Of a stretch of 64,000 nucleotides of DNA, positions 27,996-38,346 are shown piece by piece (the stretch's first letter is position 1; each line of letters starts with the position of its first letter). The stretch is from Marinobacterium nitratireducens (GTDB lineage: Bacteria; Pseudomonadota; Gammaproteobacteria; Pseudomonadales; Balneatricaceae): NCBI RefSeq assembly GCF_014645375.1, contig NZ_BMLT01000018.1:1-64000 (forward strand). The letters run 5' to 3'. The notes beneath the pieces were generated by a model. That model had not been told where the DNA came from. It saw only the letters and a list, made by a program, of their open reading frames with translations, and did no database searches. The position numbers and the translations under genes are program-made.

Positions 27996-29426
27996 ATGGA
28001 TATGAGCCTGTTCTTGGCCGCTGTGATTGCGGCTATCCTGATTGGCGCCATCCTGCTGCTGCGTAGACGACACATGGCCACCAAGCCGGAAGACAACATC
28101 CCCGCCACCGACAGTGGCCACCAGATCCGGATCATCAGCCGCGACGAACACCAGATTCCCCGCCAGCATCTCGATGACAATGCGCTCAAGGTCGTTCACC
28201 GTCTCAACGACGACGGCCACGAAGCCTACCTGGTAGGCGGCTGTATACGCGACCTGCTGCTGGGACTTCGGCCGAAGGACTTCGACGTCGCGACGTCGGC
28301 ACTGCCTGAAGAGGCGGAGGAACTCTTCCGCCGCGCCCGCCTGATCGGCCGCCGCTTCAAGCTGGTCCATGTGCGTTTCGGACGCGACGTCATCGAGGTC
28401 GCGACTTTCCGCGCCGGCCACGACGTCGACGACAACCAGGGCGGTGAGCATGGCCGCCAGGCCGAAAGCGGCCTGATCCTGCGGGACAACGTCTACGGAT
28501 CGCTGGAAGAAGACGCCCTGCGCCGCGACTTCACCATCAATGCGCTCTACTACAGCCCCCGCGACCACAGCATCCACGACTTTGTCGGCGGCTTTCAGGA
28601 TATGGGGCGACGCACCATCCGCATGATCGGCGACCCGGAAGCGCGCTACCGCGAGGACCCGGTCAGGATGCTGCGGGCCGTGCGCTTTGCGGCCAAGCTC
28701 GGCTTCGACATTGAACCGGCGACGGCCGCGCCGATCCGCGAACTGGCGCCGCTGCTGGGGGATATCGCCTCGGCCCGCATGTTCGACGAAGTGCTGAAGC
28801 TGCTGCAGTCCGGCCATGGCGTGGACGCCTACAAGCAGATGCAGGCATACGATCTGTTCGAACCGCTGTTCCCGCAGGTACAGCAGGCCATTGCCGAAGG
28901 TGAAGCGCGGGGATATCCGGTAGAGGCGCTGATCCTCAAGGCCCTGCGCAATACCGACCGCCGCCTGGCCCAGCGCAAGAGCGTCACACCGGCGTTCCTC
29001 TTCGCGGCACTGCTCTGGTACCCGATGCAGCTGCGCATGAACCGCCTGATGGAAGACGGGATGCCGGCGATTCCGGCACTGCACGAGGCCGCCAATGAAG
29101 TCATTGGCGTCCAGGTTCGCCACACCGCCATTCCCCGCCGCTTTTCGACACCCCTGCGGGAAATCTGGGAACTGCAGTTGCGACTGCCACGGCGTCAGGG
29201 CAACCGGGCCGCCCGCCTGATGGAACATCCGCGCTTCCGCGCCGCCTACGATCTGCTGCTGCTGCGCGAAACCAGTGGCGAGGACCTGGGCGGACTGAGC
29301 CAGTGGTGGACCGACTATCAGGCCGCCAATCCGGACGACCGCGCCTCGCTGCAGGGCGAAGTGCCGCCGGGCGCCCACAAGCCCCGTTCTCGACGCCGCC
29401 GTCCGCGTCGCGCCCGCAATGACTGA
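27996..29426 (+). CDS. pcnB: Poly(A) polymerase I with a predicted N-terminal membrane segment
   Basis: Adds 3' poly(A) tails that promote RNA decay. The 476-aa protein has the nucleotidyltransferase core EAYLVGGCIRDLLLGLRPKDFDVAT (about residues 75-99, read in part) and RRDFTINALYY, then an RNA-binding region and a basic C-terminal tail. The first 26 residues are unusual: MDMSLFLAAVIAAIL leads into a hydrophobic stretch ending in RRR, a predicted membrane helix absent from E. coli PcnB as I recall it. ATG at codon 27 (28074) would remove it, but neither start has a clear Shine-Dalgarno. Its end overlaps folK by 8 bp. Confidence 0.93.
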   Translation: MDMSLFLAAVIAAILIGAILLLRRRHMATKPEDNIPATDSGHQIRIISRDEHQIPRQHLDDNALKVVHRLNDDGHEAYLVGGCIRDLLLGLRPKDFDVATSALPEEAEELFRRARLIGRRFKLVHVRFGRDVIEVATFRAGHDVDDNQGGEHGRQAESGLILRDNVYGSLEEDALRRDFTINALYYSPRDHSIHDFVGGFQDMGRRTIRMIGDPEARYREDPVRMLRAVRFAAKLGFDIEPATAAPIRELAPLLGDIASARMFDEVLKLLQSGHGVDAYKQMQAYDLFEPLFPQVQQAIAEGEARGYPVEALILKALRNTDRRLAQRKSVTPAFLFAALLWYPMQLRMNRLMEDGMPAIPALHEAANEVIGVQVRHTAIPRRFSTPLREIWELQLRLPRRQGNRAARLMEHPRFRAAYDLLLLRETSGEDLGGLSQWWTDYQAANPDDRASLQGEVPPGAHKPRSRRRRPRRARND

Positions 29427-29910
29427 AGCGATCCGCTGCTACATCGGCCTCGGCAGCAATCTCGGGGACCCGCGCGCGCAGGTCGAACGGGCGCTGCAGG
29501 AGCTGGCCGGGCTGCCCCGGACGGTCCGGGTCTGCCATTCAAGCCTGTACCGCTCCGACCCCGTCGGCCCGCCGGGGCAGCCTGACTACGTCAACGCCGT
29601 GGCCTGCCTCGATACCCGACTGGAGGCCCATGCGCTGCTGGATGAACTGCAGGCACTGGAACGGCTCCACCAGCGCGTTCGCCTCGAACGCTGGGGCCCG
29701 CGGACCCTGGACCTGGACCTGCTGCTCTATGGCGACCAATCCATCGACAGCGAGCGCCTGCAGGTGCCCCACCCCTACCTCACAGAACGTGGATTTGTGC
29801 TCTGGCCACTGGCTGAAATTGCGCCCCGACTGCAACTCCCCGACGGCCGAGCGCTGCCGAAACTGCTCGAAAGGTGTCCGATGGGCACTCTTGAGCGGAT
29901 GCCGGTATAA
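29419..29910 (+). CDS. folK: 6-hydroxymethyl-7,8-dihydropterin pyrophosphokinase
   Basis: Transfers pyrophosphate to hydroxymethyl-dihydropterin in folate synthesis. The 163-aa protein has IGLGSNLGDP at the N terminus and the HPPK signature RWGPRTLDLDLLLYG (about residues 91-105). It overlaps pcnB by 8 bp and is upstream of panBC, the Pseudomonas order. Confidence 0.96.
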   Translation: MTEAIRCYIGLGSNLGDPRAQVERALQELAGLPRTVRVCHSSLYRSDPVGPPGQPDYVNAVACLDTRLEAHALLDELQALERLHQRVRLERWGPRTLDLDLLLYGDQSIDSERLQVPHPYLTERGFVLWPLAEIAPRLQLPDGRALPKLLERCPMGTLERMPV

Positions 29911-29911
29911 T
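29906..29911 (+). promoter_or_regulatory. Candidate -10 element before panB
   Basis: TATAAT at the very end of folK, 37 bp before the panB ATG. No matching -35 is seen, so it may only boost panBC above operon read-through. Confidence 0.3.
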
Positions 29912-29947
29912 CCGCTACGTTACAACCACTGACGCGATTAACGCCCT

Positions 29948-30742
29948 ATGAAGAACGTCACTCTGCATACCCTGTCCACTCTCAAGCGGGATGGTAAAAA
30001 GTTCGCGGTTCTGACCGCGTACGATGCATGCTTCGCGCAACTGGTGAGCGAAGCCGGTGTGGAGGTCATTCTGGTGGGCGATTCGCTGGGGATGGTCCTA
30101 CAGGGCCACGACAGCACCCTGCCAGTGACTCTCGACGAAATGGTCTATCACACGCGCTCCGTCGCCAACGGCAACAAGGGCTCGATGATCATGAGCGATT
30201 TGCCGTTCATGACCTACGGAACTCCGGCGCAGGCGATGGCCAGCGCGGCCGCGCTGATGCAGGCCGGCGCCCATATCATCAAGATCGAAGGCGGCGCATG
30301 GCTGGCTGAAAGCATCAGCCTGCTGGCCGATCGCGGCGTGCCGGTCTGCGCGCATCTGGGCCTGACCCCGCAGGCGGTCAACCGGCTCGGCGGTTATCGC
30401 GTCCAGGGACGCGACCGCGACAGCGCCAAGCAGATGATCGAAGACGCGGTGCGCCTGGAACAGGCCGGCGCCAGCCTGCTGCTGCTCGAGTGCGTGCCCT
30501 CGCTGCTGGCCGGCGAAATTTCCCGCGCGGTAGACATTCCGGTGATCGGTATTGGCGCCGGCCCCGACACCGACGCCCAGGTGCTGGTGATGCACGATAT
30601 CCTGGGCATCTCGCCGGGCCGCACGCCCCGCTTCGTCAAGAACTACATGGCCGAAGCGGACGATATCCGAGGCGCCATTCAGGCTTACGCTGACGAGGTC
30701 CACTCCGGCGCCTTCCCGACGGCCAAACACGGGTTCGAGTAA
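29948..30742 (+). CDS. panB: 3-methyl-2-oxobutanoate hydroxymethyltransferase
   Basis: First committed step of pantothenate synthesis, making ketopantoate. The 264-aa TIM-barrel protein has the metal-binding [15 protein letters not shown], the catalytic-region KIEGG and IGIGAGP. Length is standard. panC starts 2 bp after the stop. Confidence 0.97.
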   Translation: MKNVTLHTLSTLKRDGKKFAVLTAYDACFAQLVSEAGVEVILVGDSLGMVLQGHDSTLPVTLDEMVYHTRSVANGNKGSMIMSDLPFMTYGTPAQAMASAAALMQAGAHIIKIEGGAWLAESISLLADRGVPVCAHLGLTPQAVNRLGGYRVQGRDRDSAKQMIEDAVRLEQAGASLLLLECVPSLLAGEISRAVDIPVIGIGAGPDTDAQVLVMHDILGISPGRTPRFVKNYMAEADDIRGAIQAYADEVHSGAFPTAKHGFE

Positions 30743-30744
30743 TT

Positions 30745-31593
30745 ATGCAGACGCTCAATCGAATCGCCGATCTGCGCGAGGCACTGCGCCAGCCGCGCCG
30801 CGACGGGAAGCGCATCGCGCTGGTGCCGACCATGGGCAATCTGCACCGCGGTCACCTGGAGCTGGTTCGGGAAGCCCGGCGCCACGCCGACATCGTGGTC
30901 GCCACCATCTTCGTCAACCCGTTGCAGTTCGGCGCCAACGAAGACCTCGACAGCTACCCGAGAACCCTGGCCGACGATCAGGCGGGGCTGGAAGCCGAGG
31001 GCTGCGACTTTCTGTTCGCGCCAAGCGAAGCCGAGATGTACCCCAATGGCCGCGAGAACCAGACCATCGTCGAGGTCCCCGGCCTCTCGGACATGCACTG
31101 CGGCGCCACCCGCCCCGGCCATTTTCGCGGCGTCACCACCGTCGTCAGCAAGCTGTTCGGTATCGTTCAGCCCGACTGCGCCTTCTTCGGGACCAAGGAC
31201 TATCAGCAGCTGCTCGTGATCCGGCGCATGGTCGCCGACCTCTGCCTGCCTATCGCGATCCACGGCGTGGCGATTGTCCGGGACGAACATGGTCTGGCAC
31301 TGAGCTCGCGCAACGGTTATCTGACGCCGGAGGAACTGGCCGTAGCGCCGACCCTGAGCCGAGTCCTGCGTGACACCGCAGCGGCTATCGAGGCCGGTGA
31401 GACCGACTATGACCGGCTCGCCGAAGACGCTCAGCAGCAGCTGGAGGCTGCGGGCTTTCGCCGCGATTTCGTGCGCATACTGCGCCGCAGCAACCTGGAG
31501 CCCGCCACCGGCCAGGACCGGGAGCTGGTTATCCTCTCCGCCGGTTACCTCGGCGCCGCCCGCCTGATCGACAATATCGAAGTCAATCGCTGA
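30745..31593 (+). CDS. panC: Pantothenate synthetase
   Basis: ATP-dependent joining of pantoate and beta-alanine. The 282-aa protein has the nucleotide-binding PTMGNLHRGHLELV (with the HIGH-type HRGH), FGTKDYQQL and the KMSKS-like SSRNGYL. It ends the pcnB-folK-panB-panC cluster. Confidence 0.97.
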   Translation: MQTLNRIADLREALRQPRRDGKRIALVPTMGNLHRGHLELVREARRHADIVVATIFVNPLQFGANEDLDSYPRTLADDQAGLEAEGCDFLFAPSEAEMYPNGRENQTIVEVPGLSDMHCGATRPGHFRGVTTVVSKLFGIVQPDCAFFGTKDYQQLLVIRRMVADLCLPIAIHGVAIVRDEHGLALSSRNGYLTPEELAVAPTLSRVLRDTAAAIEAGETDYDRLAEDAQQQLEAAGFRRDFVRILRRSNLEPATGQDRELVILSAGYLGAARLIDNIEVNR

Positions 31594-32080
31594 CATTGCG
31601 GGGCGGCAACTGCTGCCGCTCCTCCCCCTAAGCTTGACAAGATGCGAAGCGCTCGCGCAGACTGGGTCGGTCGCTAACTAAAAAACGATAAGGCGATACA
31701 GCCCGCTGCAACGCAGCATAGCCCGGCCTCGAAGGCCTCTGAACGGTTATGACTGCAATATCGGAGTCAAAATGCTTCGGTATGATCGGGCTGGAGGCAT
31801 TTGTCCGGCCAGGCCAAACTACAAGGGGCACCGCCGACGCGCAACGCCAAGCAGCTTTCTCGAACTCCGCCCGCCAGGGCCATCGCAGCCGTCTGTCAAT
31901 GCCGGGAACCTGCCAGGTGACCGACACCGACGCGCCTGAGTGTGAACGAAAAGCCACTTCGCGGCACCCGGCGAAGCATGCGCACCTGAAACTGCGCCCT
32001 CGAATTATAACCGGCCTGCAACCAGCGGACGAACGCCCGGATGCACCCGTAGTCGATTCTAAAATCAAGAGGCTTACCTT
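31594..32080. other. Intergenic region of 487 bp between panC and the thiolase gene
   Basis: A 6-bp GC hairpin lies just after panC (about 31601-31618) without a T-run. An open frame at 31749-32096 runs into the thiolase start and has no protein-like features. AATTATAAC near 32003-32011 could be a -10 for the thiolase gene. Nothing else is recognised. Confidence 0.5.
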
Positions 32081-33262
<1,182 letters not shown>

Positions 33263-33271
33263 CGCCTGCCG

Positions 33272-33303
33272 GGACCGCCCCGCCGGGGCGGTCCTGCTAT
33301 TTC
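33272..33303 (+). terminator. Terminator of the thiolase gene
   Basis: A 10-bp perfect stem (33272-33281 with 33285-33294) is followed by TGCTATTT, a short imperfect T-run. Confidence 0.65.
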
Positions 33304-33388
33304 CCCTCGCCACCACCGGCCTACTCACGCCTCACGCCTCGCAAATTTGACTAGGCTATAGCTATGTCCACGCTATGCGGAGGCGGTT

Positions 33389-35557
33389 ATGAAGGCCACC
33401 AAGATTGCCCTGCTGGTCCTGGTTCCGCTGCTGGGTCTGGCGACCTGGTTCTGGTATCAGATTCCCGATTACCTGCCGAACAACCGGCGCTATCTCGAGA
33501 TGCCCCTCGTGGTGGGGACGCCTCCGCTGACCTATAAGCCCCAGCCCAGCTATCAGGGGCCACCGCCCAGCGAATGGACGCGACCTCAGGATCCGTATCC
33601 TTATCCGATTCTCCCCGGTCAGGTCGGACCGCATCAGCCACTCTACGCCGGACCGCTACAGTACCCCTTCGCCTGCGACGGCGAAGACTCCGGCCTCGGA
33701 CAGCCGCTGGTCGACAATCAGGACGGCTTCGGCATCCGCGTCTACGCCACGGACGCCGAAGGACACCATAGCAAGGACGTGATCGGCTACAGCAAGGACT
33801 GCCTGCACCCCACCCGCGTGCGCTACTACTACAACCGCAGCGGCACCCGCCAGTTCTTCCCGCTGGAGGAGGCGGACGGCGATATCGAGCGCATCCGGCT
33901 CGGCGACCGTGAGATCGACTTCGTGGTCCGGGTCGAGACCGGCACCATCAACCGTTTCATCTACAGCATCGTCATGCTCAAGGGCCCCGACGACGAGGCC
34001 GCACAGCCCGACCTCAGCTACTGGAACCGAAACCTTATCTACCAGTTCCGCGGCGGTGTCGGCATCGGCTACCGACAGGGACGCCTGCGCGAAACCGACC
34101 TGCCGGAGCGGCGCTACGATCAGCTGCGCCGGGGCTTCGCCATCGCCTATTCCACCGGCAACCAGACCTCCAACCACTACAATATCTGGCTGGCCGAGGA
34201 GACGGCTCTCAGGGTCAAGTCACAGTTTCGCGCACTTTACGGCGAACCGAGCCACACCCTCGGCATCGGCGGCTCCGGCGGCGCCATCCAGCAGTACCTG
34301 ATCGCGCAGAACGGTTCGGGACTGCTCGATGCAGGCCTCGCGCTGTATGCCTACCCGGACATGCTGACGCAAACCATCTATGCCTTCGACTGCGAACTGC
34401 TGGAATACTATTTCGACCAGCAGGCGCCCGACACCTGGAGCTGGCCGTCACGGCGCCTGGTGGCAGGTCTCAACAGCCGCAACGGCATCCACGACAGCCG
34501 CACCTGGCTCTACGAACTGGCAATGGTGATACAGGGACGGGCACCAAGGTGGCCGCTGGGCGGCAGTGAATGCAGCCACGCATGGCGCGGCCTGACGCCG
34601 CTGGTGAACAATCCGCGCTTCGTCCACTTCTCACCGCGTTTCACGCCAGAGGTCCAGCGCCAGGTCCACTGGACCCACTGGCAGGACCTGCGCGGCATTT
34701 ATGGCGCCGACGAAAATGGCTACGCCCGTCAGACCTGGGACAACGTCGGCGTTCAGTATGGTCTGCAGGCGCTGCGGGACGGTCAGCTGAGCCCGCGCAC
34801 CTTCCTCCATCTCAACGCCAACATCGGCGGCTGGAAAAACCCCGGCCAGATGAAGCAAGAGCGCTTCTGGCACCTCAACGGCGACAAAGACCTGCTGGAT
34901 TTCAGCCCCTGGAGCCACCACAACATGCGCCTGTCACCCGACGGCGGCCGTACACCGGCACCTCGGACCCACGGCGACCCGGAGGCAATTCGCGCAGCGG
35001 TACGTGCAGGCATAGTATTTACCGGCGAACTGCCGATACCGATCATCGACCTGCGCCATTACCTCGAGCCGGCGCTGGACATGCATCACGCCAGTGCAGC
35101 CTTCAGCACCCGGCTGCGCCTACAGCTGCGCGGCTACGCCGCCAATCAGCTGATCTGGATGGCGCCCAAGCCCTATGACCCGACGGATCGGGGCTTCGAT
35201 GTACTGCTGGAATGGCTCGACAGCGAGCACAGGCCGGCAAGCGCGCAGGATGCCTGTTTCACCGAAGACGGCGAGCTGCTGGCGGAAGGAGAGCATGTCT
35301 GGGACGGCGGCTGGAATGGCAGGCCGGATGGCACCTGCATGCAACGCTACCCCATCTACGGTACACCGCGCACGGTGGCCGGCGAGGACCTGCGCGGCGA
35401 CCTGTTCAAGTGCCACCTGGTCAGCGTCGACGACGCCCTGGCCCATGGTCTGTACGGCAGCGTGGATATGAACGGTTACCGCAACCGGCTGCAGCACATC
35501 TTTCCCGACGGGGTCTGCGACTACAGCGTGCCGGGACTGGGGCAGATTACCCCGTAG
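33389..35557 (+). CDS. DUF6351-like exported or membrane-anchored hydrolase-type protein
   Basis: The 722-aa product has an N-terminal membrane helix or uncleaved signal (about residues 5-23), then a large soluble domain expected outside the cytoplasmic membrane. TLGIGGSGGAIQQYL (about 291-305) looks like an alpha/beta-hydrolase nucleophile elbow, and IPIIDLRHYLEP plus DMHH further on may supply acid and His residues. I assign it to the DUF6351 family from memory; the substrate is unknown. GGAGG lies 6 bases before ATG 33389. The TAG stop is provided by a dispersed GTAGGGTGC repeat. Its thiolase neighbour might hint at polyester or acyl metabolism, but that is only a guess. Confidence 0.7.
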   Translation: MKATKIALLVLVPLLGLATWFWYQIPDYLPNNRRYLEMPLVVGTPPLTYKPQPSYQGPPPSEWTRPQDPYPYPILPGQVGPHQPLYAGPLQYPFACDGEDSGLGQPLVDNQDGFGIRVYATDAEGHHSKDVIGYSKDCLHPTRVRYYYNRSGTRQFFPLEEADGDIERIRLGDREIDFVVRVETGTINRFIYSIVMLKGPDDEAAQPDLSYWNRNLIYQFRGGVGIGYRQGRLRETDLPERRYDQLRRGFAIAYSTGNQTSNHYNIWLAEETALRVKSQFRALYGEPSHTLGIGGSGGAIQQYLIAQNGSGLLDAGLALYAYPDMLTQTIYAFDCELLEYYFDQQAPDTWSWPSRRLVAGLNSRNGIHDSRTWLYELAMVIQGRAPRWPLGGSECSHAWRGLTPLVNNPRFVHFSPRFTPEVQRQVHWTHWQDLRGIYGADENGYARQTWDNVGVQYGLQALRDGQLSPRTFLHLNANIGGWKNPGQMKQERFWHLNGDKDLLDFSPWSHHNMRLSPDGGRTPAPRTHGDPEAIRAAVRAGIVFTGELPIPIIDLRHYLEPALDMHHASAAFSTRLRLQLRGYAANQLIWMAPKPYDPTDRGFDVLLEWLDSEHRPASAQDACFTEDGELLAEGEHVWDGGWNGRPDGTCMQRYPIYGTPRTVAGEDLRGDLFKCHLVSVDDALAHGLYGSVDMNGYRNRLQHIFPDGVCDYSVPGLGQITP

Positions 35558-35624
35558 GGTGCTGGTGAGATTGCGAACCGCACCGCGAAGACGGCACGCT
35601 TCGTTACACTCAGGGTGCCCTACG
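35554..35624. repeat. GTAGGGTGC-type palindromic repeat
   Basis: Starts GTAGGGTGC at 35554 and ends with the inverted, imperfect copy GTGCCCTACG at about 35615-35624. It fills the whole 69-bp gap between two convergent genes and includes the stop codon of the left one. It may act as a two-way transcription end. Confidence 0.6.
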
Positions 35625-35626
35625 CT

Positions 35627-36460
35627 TCAGGCTGTCGCGATCGCGCCCTTGCCCACGCCTTCGAAGGCGCGTACCAGTACTGTCTCGTCCGGGTGCTCGC
35701 GCTTGATCTCGGCGGCCAGGTGCACGGCAATCTGCTCGACGGTGCTTTCGGTATCGATCAGGTAGCAGACATCGGCCGGCAACCTGAGCTCGAATTCGCC
35801 CTGGGGCGCCTGATAGCGGTAGTGGTGCATGCCGCTAGCGCTGTCGACCAGATGGGAACGGGTGCCGATATAGATATCCCGCAGCCGCTCGGCCCAGACC
35901 GCTTCCAGTGCTTCGTCGCGCTGATCGTTGAGGTGAATCTCGATACGGGACCTGTGGCCGTGGGCGATGCGCTGGCAGTTTCCCTCGTGCTGATGCAGGC
36001 CGTGACTGTAGTGGTAGAAGGCGCCGTCGATGCGCTCCGGCACGAATGCCAGCTCCAGTCCCTCGACTTCGCCGGGAAAGAGTTTCAGCAACTGCTCGCG
36101 GCACCAGCCGGCGAGACTGTGCTCGGTAATCTCCGGCTCGCCCACCAGCGTAATGGCCTGCTCGGGCGAGCGGCAGTAAAAGCCGCGACCGTCCGGGTAA
36201 CGCCACTCAACCTCGGTTTCGCCGTCATGCTGGCGGTGTGACAGCCTGGGCATGCCGGTCGGTACCAGCAGCGCATGGTCGATGTACTTGTCCATCCAGG
36301 CCTTCACCGCCTTCTTGACGATGCCGAAGTCGCAGATCATACCCTGCTCGTTGAGCCGGCCGTCGAGTACCAGCTGCACCAGCCAGGACTCGCCCAGCAG
36401 CCCCCGGTGCGGATGCAGGTAGGAAAAATCGACGTTGGTCAGGTTATCGACAAAGAGTTT
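35627..36460 (-). CDS. 6-pyruvoyl-tetrahydropterin synthase / QueD-like protein, tandem-domain form
   Basis: The 277-aa protein has two T-fold (PTPS) units: residues about 1-130 with FSYLHPHRGLLGESW and CDFGIVKKAVKAW, and about 165-275 with HGHRSRIEI. GTG 36460 (VKLFVDNLTN) is preferred, with GGAA 5 bp upstream; the longer frame from 36523 adds a non-conserved stretch. Known relatives work on dihydroneopterin triphosphate in queuosine or pterin pathways, but the exact reaction of the tandem form is not certain. It is divergent from rsuA. Confidence 0.8.
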   Translation of the reverse strand, partial: KLFVDNLTNVDFSYLHPHRGLLGESWLVQLVLDGRLNEQGMICDFGIVKKAVKAWMDKYIDHALLVPTGMPRLSHRQHDGETEVEWRYPDGRGFYCRSPEQAITLVGEPEITEHSLAGWCREQLLKLFPGEVEGLELAFVPERIDGAFYHYSHGLHQHEGNCQRIAHGHRSRIEIHLNDQRDEALEAVWAERLRDIYIGTRSHLVDSASGMHHYRYQAPQGEFELRLPADVCYLIDTESTVEQIAVHLAAEIKREHPDETVLVRAFEGVGKGAIATA

Positions 36461-36567
36461 CACGGTGGTTCCACTGGCCTGTTGAGTGGGCGCTATAGTA
36501 GCCCATACGGTCAACTTTTTCATGCCGCAAGCCGGGCTCTGGCCGACAAAAAGCCGCCTTGCTCGGG

Positions 36568-36573
36568 TATACT
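36568..36573 (+). promoter_or_regulatory. Candidate -10 element of rsuA
   Basis: TATACT 31 bp before the rsuA ATG; the -35 at 17 bp spacing is poor (GACAAA). Confidence 0.3.
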
Positions 36574-36603
36574 GCCCCCTTTCGACAAGGCCCCAAAGAC
36601 GTT

Positions 36604-37302
36604 ATGCGACTGGACAAGTATCTCTCCCAGGCCACCGGCATTTCCCGCAAGGATATCCGCCGGCTGATGCGCCGCGACGAGGTAAGCCTCAATGGCGAAC
36701 CGGTGCGGGATCCGTCACTGCACATCGATCCGGATGAAGACGAGATCTGCCTTTACGACCAGCCGGTGGGGGCCCCGGGGCCCCGCTACCTGATGCTCTA
36801 CAAGCCCGAGGGCTACGTCAGCGCCAGCGACGACCCGACCCATCCGACGGTCAACAGCCTGGTCGATCTGCCCCGCGCCGAGGAGCTGCACTGCTGCGGC
36901 CGCCTCGATATCGACGCCACCGGCCTGGTACTGCTGACCGACGACGGCCAGTGGTCGCACCGCATTACCTCGCCACGCCACAAGCTGAGCAAGCGCTACA
37001 GGGTCGAAACCGCCGACCCGATCGATGACGACGCCATCCGCGCCTTCGACCAGGGGCTCAAACTGAACGGGGAACTCCGGCGAACCCTGCCTGCCCGGTT
37101 GCAGATCCTGTCACCCCGCGAGGCGCTGGTTGAGCTCACCGAAGGGCGCTACCACCAGGTCAAGCGCATGTTCGCGGCGCTCGGCAACCGGGTCGTGACA
37201 TTGCACCGGGAACGGATCGGCAGCATCGATCTCGACCCCGAGCTGGAACCCGGCGACTACCGCCCGCTCACCGAATCCGAAATCGACAGTATCTATTCAT
37301 GA
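36604..37302 (+). CDS. rsuA: 16S rRNA pseudouridine-516 synthase
   Basis: Isomerises U516 of 16S rRNA. The 232-aa protein has an N-terminal S4 domain (MRLDKYLSQATGISRKDI) and the catalytic aspartate in GRLDIDATGLVLLTDDG (about residue 102). Length matches E. coli RsuA (231 aa). The upstream open frame is not conserved, so ATG 36604 is used. Its stop overlaps the next start (ATGA). Confidence 0.93.
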   Translation: MRLDKYLSQATGISRKDIRRLMRRDEVSLNGEPVRDPSLHIDPDEDEICLYDQPVGAPGPRYLMLYKPEGYVSASDDPTHPTVNSLVDLPRAEELHCCGRLDIDATGLVLLTDDGQWSHRITSPRHKLSKRYRVETADPIDDDAIRAFDQGLKLNGELRRTLPARLQILSPREALVELTEGRYHQVKRMFAALGNRVVTLHRERIGSIDLDPELEPGDYRPLTESEIDSIYS

Positions 37303-38336
37303 CCGACCCCTCCTTCGAGCTGCTGCGCCCCTGGCTGCACGGAGCACCGCAGCCCACGCTCTGGCTCGCCGACGAGAACCTGCTGGGCAGCAACCTGCGC
37401 CCGGATCCGGCGGTACAGATGATCAGCAACCGGCTGGACCTGGTGGATAGCGCCCGGGCGCTGGGCTGGCGGGCCGACTGGTGCGACTTCGACCTCTCGT
37501 CCCACACCGAGGGTTCCGTGGCACGCGTGGTCTACCGCGTGTCCAAGGAAAAGCCCCTGGTGCACCACTGCATCAACGAAGCCTGGCGGGTGCTGCGCAA
37601 CGGCGGCGAACTGATCCTCAGCGGCGACAAGAACGAGGGCATCAAGGGCTATCTGGAGCGGGCGAAGAAACTGTTCGGCAACGCCGAGGTGGAAAAGGTC
37701 AGCGGCAACTGCTGGCGCGGCCTGTTCACACGCAGTGACCAGCCGGGAGAGATGCTGGACGATCGCGACTACGACCGTCTGCGCCCGACCTGTCGCGACG
37801 ACGACTTCGAGTACTGGAGCAAACCCGGTGTCTTCGGCTGGGACAAGGTCGACAGGGGCAGCGCCTTTCTGATCGAACACCTGGACACTTTCGTCGCGGC
37901 GTTGCCGGAGCCGCCCGATCGTATCCTCGATCTCGGCTGCGGCTACGGCTACCTGACCGTCAGGGCCGCCCGGCTCGGCGCACCGATCGTCGCCACCGAT
38001 AACAATGCCGCGGCCATTGCCGCCTGTCGCCGCAATGTCGCCGAGTACGGCATCGATGCCGAGGTCGTACCGGCCAGTTGCGGCGACGGCATCAACCAGC
38101 GCTTCGCGCTGATCCTCTGCAACCCACCCTTCCATGCCGGCTTCAGCGTCGAGGACGACCTCACCGAGCGCTTTCTCGCCGCCACCGCCCGCTTACTGGA
38201 ACCGGGCGGTGTTGCCGGTTTCGTCGTCAACCGGCATATTATGCTGGAGCGCCGCGCGGCCGGCCGCTTTCGCCGTATCGAAACCCTTGCCACGGACGGC
38301 AGCTTCAAGCTGGTGCTGCTGGCCGACGCCACCTGA
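37299..38336 (+). CDS. RsmC-like 16S rRNA guanine-N2 methyltransferase
   Basis: The 345-aa protein has two methyltransferase-like halves; the C-terminal one keeps the SAM motif ILDLGCGYGYLT (about residues 208-219) and the base-flipping NPPFH (about 271). This is the RsmC/RlmG plan, with RsmC (m2G1207) the closest by length. It overlaps rsuA by 4 bp, linking two rRNA modification genes. Confidence 0.88.
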   Translation: MTDPSFELLRPWLHGAPQPTLWLADENLLGSNLRPDPAVQMISNRLDLVDSARALGWRADWCDFDLSSHTEGSVARVVYRVSKEKPLVHHCINEAWRVLRNGGELILSGDKNEGIKGYLERAKKLFGNAEVEKVSGNCWRGLFTRSDQPGEMLDDRDYDRLRPTCRDDDFEYWSKPGVFGWDKVDRGSAFLIEHLDTFVAALPEPPDRILDLGCGYGYLTVRAARLGAPIVATDNNAAAIAACRRNVAEYGIDAEVVPASCGDGINQRFALILCNPPFHAGFSVEDDLTERFLAATARLLEPGGVAGFVVNRHIMLERRAAGRFRRIETLATDGSFKLVLLADAT

Positions 38337-38346
38337 CCGGAGTCCC

